From assembly GCA_037903475.1 (NCBI GenBank), contig JBAJFG010000636.1, forward strand, positions 1 to 64,000: a stretch of 64,000 nt of DNA, given 5' to 3'. Of the stretch, positions 47,601 through 59,277 are shown piece after piece. The position numbers and the translations under genes are program-made. Under the pieces are notes generated by a model. That model was not told the origin of the DNA. It did no database searches and saw only the letters and a program-made list of their open reading frames with translations. Within the stretch, counting starts at the first letter, position 1. Each line of letters starts with the position of its first letter. This DNA comes from Ancylostoma caninum. Lineage: Eukaryota > Nematoda > Chromadorea > Rhabditida > Ancylostomatidae.

Positions 47601-50600
47601 TGAAGTTTTCCTATCCACGTGTTAGATCTGATTTTTAGTAAATCAAGCTATGGCATTCACCCTAGGATATACTTCTTCCTTCCGTCGTATGCCTGTTACG
47701 CTCGCTAGCACTCGCTCACGTTTCTCTCCGTGGTTACACTCATATCTCGTTGTCATGTGCTCTGCGTTTACACATCATGTAGGTAATGATAGGCCACCAA
47801 GCAAAATTCTTCGTCGTCGATATCCCCGACATTCGCGTTTTCATCAGGTCTGCACTACTTGTCGCCCATACTCGCTCGGGTCTACAGAGCCTTTTCGCTT
47901 ATGCTCGCTCTATCTTGTGAACGATATCCATTTCTCTCATGAGAAAGCCTATCAAAAATAATGTACTTCTTCTTCGCTGATGCAGATGATAGTCTCACCT
48001 GGAAATCACCTCGCTCGAATCTTCTCGCCCTTTGTCGCCCATTCTCGCTCACCCTTGCCAGACCTCATTTTGTTTGTGTTCGAATGCATGCGCTCGAATC
48101 TACTGACATGTGTGACAGTTCTACGCAGCGTAAGCTGCAGGACAACTAGCACTTTTGGTCGTGCAAGTGGGAGGAGTTTATCCTATCGGACGCGCATATC
48201 CGCATCTTCTGATTTCGAGAGACACATGCTGCTCCTATCGATGTCGCACAGGAAGACTGACGAGGATGGTATATATGGGAGGAAATGGGATGCCCAGTCT
48301 ACCGTAATTTCGAAAATAAAGTTTTGAAAATATATTCAGAAAATAGCAATAGGAGGTCTTATTCAAATTACTTCTTTGAAAATAAGCATATACAAAGATG
48401 TCACAGCTTTTAATTGTACCTTTAAAGGCAGCAGGAGCTGAAATTCTCGACTCTAAGCTGAGCTGCGGGTGGTGAAGTACAGACTCAGCCCATCATAAAT
48501 GTGAAACGAACGCAGGCAATGATGGCTTACCTGCAGAGAAAATGGAACATTCGTCGCGAACACGCCTGGCCGTGTTCGTGCGCGGACGAGTTTTCCCCGG
48601 CGCGAAAGCCATCGCGGCGCGTGGTTTTGGCCGAGTCCCGCCATGAAACCCTGTGAATTGAATGCATTTCGTTTTCCCTTTGCGCCAAACCACGCACCGC
48701 AATGACGTTTGCGCCGGGGAAAACTCGTCCGCGCGCGAACACGGCCAGGCGTGTTCGCGACGAATGTTCCATTTTCTCTGCAGGTAAGCCATCATTGTCT
48801 GTGTTCGTTTCACATTTATGATGTGCTGAGTCTGTAGTTCATCACCCACAGCTCAGCTCGGAGTTGAGGATTCCAGCTCCTGCTGCCTTTAAGGGCTTCC
48901 GCAATGCTCGTCTCCCAGGACAACTAACAAAAATCAATAGGCACTCACATCTTCATTTTCACGTCCTCGGTATGCGGCACCCGAGGTTCGATAATTACTT
49001 GGTTGTTGATAGTTGATGTTTTGTTGGCGATTCCAGTGCGGGTACGCAGTGGTGGTGGCTGTTTGTTGGGAACGCTGGTCAGCATGGTTCTGCTGTTGCT
49101 GCGGCGGCATCTGCATTTGCGTACGTTGCTGTTGTCTACCGTAATCCTGTTCTGGTCGTTGGTGATTGTAATTCGCTCGTACGTTTATAGTCGGCCTTGA
49201 ATTCGAGCGACGGTATTCCTCATAGCGGCGAGCCTCCGCTTGTTGTTGTTGCTGCTGTTGTTGTTGATGATGTTGTTGTTGCTGCTGTTGCCGTTGTTGT
49301 TGTGCTTGATGTTGTACGGCAGACATTTTCACAAAGGCGTCGACGCTCTGAAACGGCCACAGTAATCCTATGGTAGCTTGCATCAGTGTGGTTGTGCAAA
49401 TTATTGATTAGTGGTGTTGAAATGTTATCGATTAGTGCAATCAGCTCACTTTCACTTCAATCCTAATGGGCCTCCTCACCTTGGCCGTCTTTCGCGATCC
49501 CGACTTCACTTCAGCCGTACGAGTTTCGTCATGTTGGCACGGACCACATGGGGCGCGGTCACGTGCACTATCTATCGCGTCTAACGTGTCACGATATGAC
49601 GTCATGTCGCTACGCGGATGCGACAGCACGTGCGCCACGCGGCTACATCTAAAAATCGATAATTTGCGGACAGAAAGAAGGAAAGGATAGAAAGAAGTAT
49701 GTTTGAGTATGCGTTCTTATTGTCTATGCTTGGGTTTGCCCCCCCCCCCACTAGATCTTCCAGAATCGCTCCAATTCGCTTTCGCTTTGTATTCGTCCGT
49801 CCACCCGCACACTGTCGCACCTGCCTTAGGCTCGCTTGCTGCCGCGGTAATGCACACTTTTTGAATGCTTCATACTTTTGCCACTGTAAAATCTCACTGT
49901 TCAATTTTCTTTAGCTCAACGAATTCCGCTGAAAGCATTAGTGCACTCAAATTCCATTTACAGACTGTCGCTCTAAGCCGCTCATTGTCGCTCAATGTCG
50001 CCTTGTAGTTAGATTGAGAAGTTTGATTAAATGCAGTTGCGAAGGTATTAGATATCATACTATGCTGTTAATGTACAAGATTCATTTTTTTCTGTTACTG
50101 ACAACTTAGAGCCTTTCCGCAACATGCGGCTCACAACTCGCTCCCCAGGAATCGTTTACCACCAGTGTCGCTCGCCCAGCCCATTTACATTCGCCAGCAG
50201 TTCATTATCTCTTAGGGAAGCTCAAAAATCTTCTAATATACTTGGGAAACTTGGAAAACTACCTTCAGATCTTTTTGGTTTCCATGATTTAGAAATGTTT
50301 CCATTGATTTTTATACTAGAACCATCCATTATTGTTCGCTTGAAATTTTCCTGGGAATGCCCTTCAGCCCTTCCATACCTCCCTCGCGGCTCCACCCCCG
50401 GATCATTTCTTCCACTATTATCGCTGCTCACTTGCCTACTTGCATATTTAAAAGCAGCAGATTTACAAATTTGTTGCGCTTGCGGAAAATGTGTCTTTTA
50501 GACTCTTCAACTGTCGCTCGCACTCGCTAACTGTCGCTTACATTGTCCAAGCCTTAACCTTTCATTGATTTTCACGCCTTTTGTGAATTTCGTTGAGAAA

Positions 50601-53600
50601 TCAGTGACTCGTTTCTGCCTACTGTTCGCTTTTTAAAGGTTAAGTGTACTTATTACTGATTGAATGTCGCTTGGAAACGCTTCCCATTTCTAGTGTTTCC
50701 GCGGTTTTCTGAACTCTACGGACTATTCCTGGCCTTTTTTCTCTACAAAATTGTTCCAGAAAATAGGATAATAATTGTGAAAAATGCACCGATTTAGTGG
50801 CGCTCACTCGCTGTCCATACTCGCCTACTGTCGCTCACTACCGGTACTGGCCCTGGTTGCTTAACTTTTTTAGGTGTTACTATAGAGCAAACATAGCAAG
50901 AAATGTTCATTGCACGCAATTTTTCTAATTTTTATGTTTTCACGTACTCTGGGTAGTATCGATTGATTCTTGGGATACCACAGCATACCTATCAAAAACG
51001 ATCTGGTCGTGGTTGGACGCTTCATACGCTCGCCATACTTTGTCCACGTCTCGGTCAATCACCAAACGCGGGAACTGAAATCAACTAGAAAATCAATGGG
51101 TAAAATCAATCAATAAATCAATATTGGACGTACCTCATTCTGAATTCTCGAGATGGTCACCGGTGCTTCGTAGGACGGTGCAACGACAACGACACGTACG
51201 TCACCTAATCTGGACGCCATGTACGAGAGCCTGCAAATACGTCCGTTAATATTTGTCGCCGACGACGATAAGAAGCCGCGCTTGGCTGCTTGAACACACT
51301 TGTGCGGTGATCACCACCGTTTCCGCGATCGCTCTCATTAGTATTGATCGATATTGATTGTTTGTGTAAACATTGGGAAATTATAATACAACTACCCTTT
51401 CAATGCCGACTTCTCTTTCGAACAGATAACGAGATAGGTGTCCAGAAGATCAAATAAGTACGTATGTATTCGAAAAGTAGGTAATGGTGAAAGACTGTGG
51501 AAAGCTAAGAGAGCCCAGAGAAACCAGTAAACCGGTTGGAGTTTTAGAAAATAGGCATTCATCGTAAAAAAAAATTATGGGAATCTAAGACGGTCCAGAA
51601 GAGAAAACGAACAACTTCGGGTTTTAAAAATTTCGCACTCATCATAAAAGAGTCCCAGAATATATAATAATAGGATTCAGAGAAAAGAAGAAATCGACAG
51701 AGGTTCTCGCGTATGTCTTGGAAGAGCGTGGAAATCTATGAGCGTCCAGAGAAATGAAGAAATTTTTCGGGGTTTGAAAAATATCTCACTGACTGTGGCA
51801 GTGCATAGGAATGGATGAGGACTCAGAGAAGCAAGTAAACCGCTCGAACTACTCGGTTATCATTGGAGGACTTCGAGATTTTGTTATGTTCTTTTATTAT
51901 TGTATTTATTAGTGTAGTTATTTACTGTTATTCATTTGTTACAGTATTTGCAATTGAAGGCTTCTATTCACGGCGGGTAATAATAAGCTATACCACCTAC
52001 TAATAATAGCTCGAAATGAATAATACATACAAGCAATAATAAATATAATAACAAATAAATAAATTCTGTTTAAAGATAATGAAAACACAAATAACGGAAC
52101 AAAAGTGAATGACAAAAAACATATGGAAAATATAGAAACCTATTTAGGGTTGGAAAAAAGGTGTCTACAGAAAAATGAGCACTGTTTTCATGTAGAAAAG
52201 CAAATTACTACAAAGAAGAGTGAGAGAGAGGTAGAGAGAGAGCGAGAAGGGGAGAAAAGGTGAAAGAAAAATGAATGAATGAATGAATGCCATGAATGAG
52301 TGAAGGAATGAAGGAATGAATGAATGAATGAATGAATGAATGGAATGGAATGGAATGAATAAACGGATGAATGAATGAATGAATGAATGAATAAATAAAT
52401 AAATAAATAAATAAATAAGTAAATAAGTGAATAAATGAGTGAATGAATGAATGAATGAATGAATGAATGAATGAGTGAATGAATGAATGAATGAATGAAT
52501 GAATGAATGAATGAATGAATGAGTGAATGAATGAATGAATGAATGAATGAATGAATGAATGAATGAATGAATGAATGAATGAACGAACGAATGAATGAAT
52601 GAATGAATGAATGAAGGGGTGAAGGAAAAAGTACAGGTTGACAGAAAGAAAAAAAGAGTGGGTAAGGTTATTTTCAATTTCCATAAACTTTTAGTCAGTA
52701 ATAATGGGTGGACTAATGAGCCAGTCTGACTGAAAATATTTCTTGTAAATAGCTTTATGAAATATGTCAGTATTGTTTTTTGATTACTAGTACTATACTT
52801 TTCTTGAGATTTTCATGGATTTGATGAGAGTTCTGAAAACTCCTGCACCGTATCGTTTTTCCTAATATTTTTATGTTCCTATTTCTCTGCCACGTCCAAC
52901 TTTGCTGTTCAATTGCTACACCACTGAAAATAAATAAGTAAACAAATAAATACAGTAAAATAAGTAATTAAAAATCAAGATTGCGAGATTTAATAGCCGA
53001 AGGCAAAGGAAAATTATGCTCTTAGTCGGACTCACACTCATTTTGGCCCAGTGACAGCCGTCCATTACGCAGATGCGTATATTTAGTGTAGATCGCCGCT
53101 GGTAATGCGAGTAGAACAAGTCCAACGAGAAATTCGAGCTTACGGAGGGCCGCCTTTCGCATGGCCGAGCGTCAAAATACTTCAGCTATGCGTATTCGAT
53201 TTCTATTTTCTATAGGAGGCCGGTGAGAGGAAAAAACCTACATCAAGTGCTTGAGTAGGTGCTAATCCAGAACAACACTTCTCGCTAAAGAAAGAAGAGC
53301 ACTCTGAGAAAAACAGTGGATTTTGGTTCAGTGATTCACAGGTCATTCCATTCCAATGGACGTCATTGCAGATGTCATTCATTTCCGGGTCAAATTTATA
53401 TTCTTTTTATAGATGAGATTCTGAAATGGCTCCTGGACTACCTTGACTAATGGATGATTTCAGTTAATGGCATCTATTCGCTTACATTGCCGACGAAAAA
53501 ATATGCGCTTGTTCTGGGAGATGTGCATCAAAATATTGCCACAGCTTAGAAGAATAAAGCAAACTCCAAAAAAAAAGAAAATAAGAAAGCAATAGTAAGC

Positions 53601-54482
53601 CGATAAGAAGAAAACGGTGACATAGACAATTTTTTTAATATCAGCTACCACAAAATATCATCCAAGCACCTAATGGAAAACTGAATTTTTTCAACCATCA
53701 TCCGAGCTCGGGATAAGCTCCGCCCCTCGCCCCTTGTCTGACGTGTAGTTCCGTACACAAGGCTCTGCATATCAACATGTTCAACCAGATTTTGCTAGTA
53801 GACCCCCTAATATACGAAGGAGGTTGAAAATGTACTTTGAATGGTAACATTGTACTTGAATATTCACTTTATCGATTTTATTGATTTTCTTTCGCTTTTG
53901 CTGTGAGAGTTCTTAATAATAGCAGTGGCTTAGTATTTTTTTATATGTTATCGATTTTGTCCCAAAAGTTGTCCGTATAGTCGTTAAGGAATTTCTATAC
54001 CAGTGAACTGTGTAGCTACCAATGCACACCTGTTGATCGATTCATTGATTTTATTAAATTTAACAGATTTAATATCAGCCTTTTCACTTCTGTTGTGTAG
54101 TTGGTTGAAGTTGTGATTTAATCTACATCTAGTGACATAGTTTCTCGCTGTATTTTGCAAAAGAAGTCGTTGTATCGATTTCTCGAAGAAAATTCTCGAA
54201 AAGAGCACAAAAATTCAGGTTAATCTCCTGAAGTTCAAAAGCAAGTAGAAAATTATTACGGTACAAAATTACAGTATCCCAACGAACCTACCGTTTCAGC
54301 TGTCGATGACATGACGCACACTGTAGCGGCATAAAAACCGCCACCAGTACAGAACCTCGTGACGCTGCCACGACATCTCGGCCACGTACCAGTAGCGTTG
54401 ACGTAGTACATAGTGAATGTCGCAAGGAGGCGACTGATACGGCTAGACAACAGAGAAGGAGGGTGATGACGTGCATTGTCAT
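44608..54482 (-). CDS. Secreted selenoprotein-P N-terminal domain protein with polyQ linker and Cys-Cys-rich tail
   Basis: About 620 residues. Exons joined in phase: 54292-54482, 51134-51230, 50989-51074, 49480-49648, 48949-49347, 47429-47540, 47282-47361, 45946-46035, 45791-45886, 45596-45724 and 45432-45527 (515 codons). The 3' exons 45268-45369, 44834-44963 and 44608-44699 are less certain. A signal peptide (MTMHVITLLLCCLAVSVASL) precedes SVLVAVFMPLQCASCHRQLK, the SelP_N redox segment with Cys55-Ala-Ser-Cys58 where vertebrate selenoprotein P has Sec-x-x-Cys. Then come LSYMASRLGDVRVVVVAPSY, DVDKVWRAYEASNHDQIVFD-RCSRVAHVLSHP, matching the family's YDRCGRL-YHL block, and a CGPC. Residues 182-314 are Gln/Asn/Tyr-rich with a polyQ-His run; 315-408 are Pro/Gln/Thr-rich. 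The tail has paired cysteines (SKCCQRG, QLCCFQK, YACCEND, SMCCHDN, DECCGKE) and ends near NRVWDYECRNGG. Redox or metal handling outside the cell is inferred. Confidence 0.85.
48426..48888. mobile_element. TTAA-flanked fold-back element 5, near-perfect palindrome
   Basis: TTAA at 48422-48425 and 48889-48892. AGGCAGCAGGAGCTG begins the left arm and CAGCTCCTGCTGCCT ends the right; the arms run over 200 bases each (GAACACGCCTGGCCGTGTTC in one, its complement in the other). It sits in the intron between exons 5 and 6 of the SelP-domain gene. Open frames over it are shadows. Confidence 0.9.
49940..50860 (+). repeat. Dispersed GTCGCTC/CACTCGCT motif cluster
   Basis: The plus strand of this intron repeats TGTCGCTC, CACTCGCT and TGTCGCTTA-like words at irregular spacing. 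Similar words occur at 23690-24640 and 47690-48080, and the complement (GCGACAG, GAGCGAGCGAC) at 46850-47080. It is not a regular tandem array. Confidence 0.55.
52265..52620. repeat. GAAT/AAAT microsatellite in intron 1 of the SelP-domain gene
   Basis: GAATGAATGAAT array with an AAATAAAT inset near 52390-52430. The 158- and 170-codon Phe-Ile-His-Ser frames on the minus strand are translations of it. Confidence 0.95.
53045..53162 (-). CDS. Possible alternative first exon inside intron 1 of the SelP-domain gene
   Basis: The minus strand opens with ATG at 53162 and reads MRKAALRKLEFLVGLVLLAL then PAAIYTKYTHLRNG and LSLGQNE, a short basic start followed by a membrane-anchor or signal segment, up to a gtgtgag donor. 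Splicing from AAT-GA leaves phase 2, exactly what exon 2 of the host gene accepts, but that product would lack the CASC redox motif. No other downstream partner exons were found. It could also be the first exon of a nested gene. Confidence 0.35.
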
Positions 54483-54488
54483 GTAATG

Positions 54489-54497
54489 TCAGGTCAT
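54489..54497 (-). promoter_or_regulatory. Minimal upstream ORF before the SelP-domain gene
   Basis: After a ttttcag acceptor (54505-54510) the leader reads ATG-ACC-TGA, six bases, then the ATG at 54482. A Met-Thr-stop reading frame this close to the start could damp translation. It would be in the mRNA only if the leader joins at that acceptor. Confidence 0.4.
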
Positions 54498-54509
54498 GTT
54501 AGACCTGAA

Positions 54510-56800
54510 AACTGGCTGGTCTTTGATCTTCAACGACAGCACTGAAATTGAAGAAAAAGTGCGGAGAGTATGATTTACAATATGATATGACTACAAGTGA
54601 TCTGAGCAGATCAAAAATATTTGGTTCATATTGTCGATCGATATACCGTGACGTAATTTTTTTTTCATTCCAGGGGAGCTGCTACAGTCAGGTTCTGTAA
54701 AACATCAGCCAGCAGTAGATGCCAGTTAAAAGGCTGTTTCATCGGTCTTCCATAGATCAGTGCACCCAATCTGCGTCACATAACTCAACGATGCGTCAGT
54801 TTACACGTTCAGAAAAGGTACTAAGAAATGGTCTTGAGCACTTATGCCTACAAATATTAATACTAAAATACGAAAAAGAACCATGCTGGCAGTATTCACT
54901 TTGATAACCTGGCTTTCTATTAGTGTAAATTAACGCTACGTTGGGTTTAATGTCATCCAAGAGGCGTTGCGGCAATGATCTTCAGCAAATCCTCTTATCT
55001 ACATATATCTATTTCTCCTCACTTTCATAAGACTCTGGTTGGCCTTAAGAACAATAAGAAAAATGAATGAAAAAAGAAAAACTTGTGCAGTTGCAGACAT
55101 GACCCAAAACACTCCATCAACGCGTTCATTCATGCTTATTTTTTTATTCGACGGACACAGGTTTTTACTGCGACTTAACCCAAAAAAAGGCGTGCAGTTT
55201 CAGTGCTTAGCTTCAAAACACGAAAAATAAAACAGGTGCCAAAATAGTGGGCTCGAGGCGAAAACCACCGAAACCGTTGTACTCGTCAAGGTATTTAGCC
55301 AAGTGTCGGAGTATTTAAGCGTGTGGAGCTTTTTTTAGTATTATTCCTACAAAGATTCAGAGGTTCTACACCACAGTGACCACTAACAAGCTGAATCAAA
55401 CGAGGAATCAGTACAGGGATACATGAAATTTCAGTGTTGGTGGGTTTCAAACACAAAATTATGTTGATAACACAGAAAAAGCTGAATAATAAGCTAAAGG
55501 AGAATACGGTGTAGAAACTGAGAACTACTCAGTTTAGTTATTACATGGTTTAGTAAGCGATTCGAAAATAAGAATGCCCAAAAAGAGAAATCCCTACATA
55601 TAACCCTTATTATCCTCCAGGGTTGAGTTGCCCGCGCTTCTGAAAACGCCCGAACTCTCGAACTGTTTGGAATAGAAAACCAATCCGAATGTGCATATTT
55701 AATACATTATTCGCCTTTAACTATACAGAAAGAACCCAGTTTTAACTAGGTTCATGGGAGGATACTTGGAATTTCGAAATTCCACAGGCTCAAAGGAATT
55801 TTGGAATGTCATTGACTAGAACCGCTGACATTTGGAAATGGAGGAACTGCAATAATTACGCATATGAAAATCTCCAACGGTTCTGTGGAAACCAGTGCAA
55901 AGTTACGCAATTTTTATGTGCAGATCTGCTGATGGGATTTGGTTTTCTCTTACTCAAGTCCCCATAAAGGCGCAAATTGAAGTAATTTTAGAAAGTCGCA
56001 GATGTTTGTTGGATACGAACTGCATCTCCCATAACATATTCGGCTAACTTACTGGTTACAGTTAACATATCCTAAAAGAAGCTTCCAGTTTCCTCAGAAA
56101 ATTTTTTGTTAAATCTCCATTAAAATATACTGAAAATGGTTGGGAAAGGTCCATCGAAGTCTAAAGATGGCGACTGGAATGTTCAGAAAATTTCGAAATG
56201 GAGGAAATGCAAGAATTACGTATGTGAAAATCTTCTGTGGGAAATTTCAGGAAACTCAATTGAACATTTCAAACATCGATATTTTCTAGAATTTTTCTAC
56301 ATAGTCAATGCCGAGAAATTTCCGTTGAACTTCCACAAACCGACATAGCAACTTGTGTGGGAGGAACCCTGCGAGTTACAGAATTCAGGTAAGAGATTAC
56401 GGATCTTCGAGATATAGCGATAATTCTTTTTGAACCCAATAATTATCAGCGAAATTCCAAGGATTTCTGTAGAGATTTCAAAACTGTTTGGGACATATGA
56501 AACTTTGTGGAGATCCTCTGAATTTTTCCGAGAAAATGAACTTTCTACCAAAAACGCCCTCATTTCCTTCTTTTAATTTCACTTCCCTTTTTTTAAAATT
56601 TCGACTGAATAGTTTGTTCGACGAGGATATTTAGGACCTTGAAAAGGGGAAAAACTGGCGGTTTCGCTCTAATTTCTTGGACCTCCATGATTTAAAGAGA
56701 CAAATATGCAATCTTCAGCACCAACCAAAAAAATGGATAGAAAACAAGGAGATTGAAGCAAAAAGACATGGAAAATTCCTGATACCAGGGTGAAGGCCTG
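54510..56800. other. Intergenic region, no gene seen
   Basis: AT-rich. Short open frames only, none with domain, signal peptide or paired splice sites. It should contain the promoter of the SelP-domain gene. Confidence 0.45.
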
Positions 56801-56812
56801 ATCGAATCGATG

Positions 56813-57241
56813 CTACCTCAGTGACAGAAGTCGCTTGGCGCAGAGACGGCAGTGCTGGCGCTGTGTAAGCGACCCGCCATCGTCGGCGACAGCTGAGCTC
56901 GTTGCCTGAGGTAAAAACAGAAGCCAACGGCGGTACCTTCGTGCCGACGGCGGTGCTGTGCGCTCGCTGTGCTCGTAAAATTCACGACTGCTTCGGCACA
57001 GAACATGTGCTGAACGAGTCGTCACGGAGGCTATGGGAGCATTGCACGGTTCTGGATGAAGCACATGTAGTTTAAGGTTGGGAAAACTAGGCTGAAAATT
57101 TCTGTGAAATATTTTTCTCTTTCTCCGGATGCCGAGGGATTCATAACCATGGAGATACTCCACTTTCAAACCATTGCGAGCTTCATACATACTATTTTGA
57201 TAGGAGGACATATCATATTTCGTTGAAAAAAACTCGTTCAC
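56813..57241 (-). other. GC-rich open stretch, uncertain coding
   Basis: The right half of this 142-codon frame (56815-57050) is much more GC-rich than its surroundings and open in more than one frame. Splice-like signals (tttacctcag, gtaccg) would define an intron of only 31 bases, too short to trust. No domain is recognised. Confidence 0.25.
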
Positions 57242-57249
57242 TCAGGATT

Positions 57250-59230
57250 ACTTTAAAACTTTTCCCGGGAACCTGGTCGTTGGTGAGTCATGCAATTGAT
57301 TTTGTATTGGAATTTATCATTTTCAAATATATTTTCAAAGGAAGTTTCTAGAGGAATTTCCTCTTCTAAGATAAACGGATTATGTACGGAATTAAGTGCT
57401 CTCGAACTACCACAAGTCAAGTGGTCGAAAATGGAGAAATGAAGAAGTCGAAAAGGGAGAAAAGGACTAAAATGTGACAATGAACGTGACAATGCAGCAA
57501 ATAGTGTGACTGGTGAACATGTGACACTTTAGAATCCATCCATCCACCGGCAGACACCTGCCAGCCGATGGAATTCCCCCGCTGGGCACAGCTGTCACAT
57601 ATTCATATCGGTTTGCAAGCAGAAACAGTGCACGTGTTGAGAGTTGAATAATTGCGGACATAACTGCGCAGGGTACCGTATGCTACCGTATCGACGCTAA
57701 CGCTAGATACGGTATTTCACGAAAAACACTGTAAATCTGAGAAACGATTAACTACTCCTGATTTGTCCGAATCTCTTAGTGGACCGTGTTGGAGGATGTG
57801 ATCTGAATGGTCTCTGAAGCCTAGGGTTGTGACGTGAACCACCATAGATGAGATGCGTATTGATCGATTGATTGAGCCTTCACACAAGGGTGCGGATAGC
57901 CATAACGTTGCTAGCAATCTTATTCCTTCAAAGCAAACACTAGAACAGTGGCGGAATTTAGGTTGCTCTGGGGAAAAGCCTTAGGCTCTCTCTGGCAAAA
58001 TTTTGCGTATTGATTGTTGTGAAAGGAAAAAACAATGCATATTGATTGATCTGAACATTTTGTATATCCGTAACGAATGATCTGAGCGTTTTGGATATGT
58101 ATTGATTGGTCTGAGTGTCGAGCAGCAAAGCTCCAGAGCTACAGCGAATTAGCATAGCCACCTCTTCGCATGGCGCGATCGCTGGATAAGGGGCGGGGCT
58201 TACAAAAACCAACCAATGGGAGAACAGCCAATTGATCCCAATTTTGGCAAGAGAAATTCATGCACAGTACAAACCGGAATACATTGCTGTAATGTGATGA
58301 TATATTTTGTCAAATTATTACTACTATTACTGAAATTACACAACGATATTGGGGACCATGCAACATAAACAACGTACAACTGCACAAACTCGGAATCACG
58401 TCGATTATTCGCTAGGGTTTCCAAGAAGTACGTAGCCAATTTCAGGCTTCCTATGATGAGTCATAACTCCCGAATGGAGAAAACTGCACAACTGACCCCT
58501 AATATGATACTATGGATGGATGGCTTTTTACAGCATTGTTTCCAGCGCTGAAGATAAATATTTATTTTTCACGGCGGAAAAAATCGATAATTACATGACA
58601 ACGGTTTGTGACGAATTGCACTTCTCTGGAAACGGTTACCGTTGGAATCACGTGCGTACGGAAGGTCAGGGGAAAAATCAATAATCAATAACCGAGATAA
58701 TCGATAATACTACAAAAATGAATGAATTGGGCCACTATATACATGCAATATGTTTAACATGCGTTGTCTTAAGAAAATTCAATGACTTCATCAGGAAAAA
58801 AAATTCAATCAGCGGTTCAGCTAAGCTCATCATATATAAAATCATAGAAAAATCGCGGCAGAGATTAGACAAAGAGAGGAGAACGCGGCAGAAGTATGCT
58901 TATTGATCGATATCGATCAGCACAATTGCTCACTATCAAGAATAATAATTGTATAAACGACGACAAGAAATCGCAAGCTGTGCACATTCGTCTGTGAAAG
59001 GAAAGACACGTACGGAGGAGTGTATGTATGTAAGATTCTGCAACAATCGATAAACATAAGTAATCAATAATGGAAGAAAAATTGGAAAAATGTGGCCTAA
59101 AGAACAGGAGATTGTATGTGGCCTAGAACAGAACAGAAATATGGGAATGTATTGAAATATTTCCCCAAGGGCAGAGACGCAGAGAATACAAAGATCTGCT
59201 CATCGGCGCTCTCTTGTTGTTGCAATAATT
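57250..59230. other. Intergenic region, no gene seen
   Basis: AT-rich with many ATTGATT/ATCGAT words (for example 57860-58110 and 58580-58920). No linked exons found. Confidence 0.4.
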
Positions 59231-59277
59231 GCTATTAGAGCAGGATTTTGGAGTTGTAGCAGACAATAGTTAGACTC

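Noticed and set aside
48453..48849. Minus-strand frames of 63-118 codons
   Set aside because: They run through both arms of the TTAA fold-back palindrome and mirror each other.
52165..52684. Two long minus-strand open frames (158 and 170 codons) rich in Phe-Ile-His-Ser
   Set aside because: They are translations of the GAAT microsatellite; a tetranucleotide repeat gives the same four residues in any open frame.
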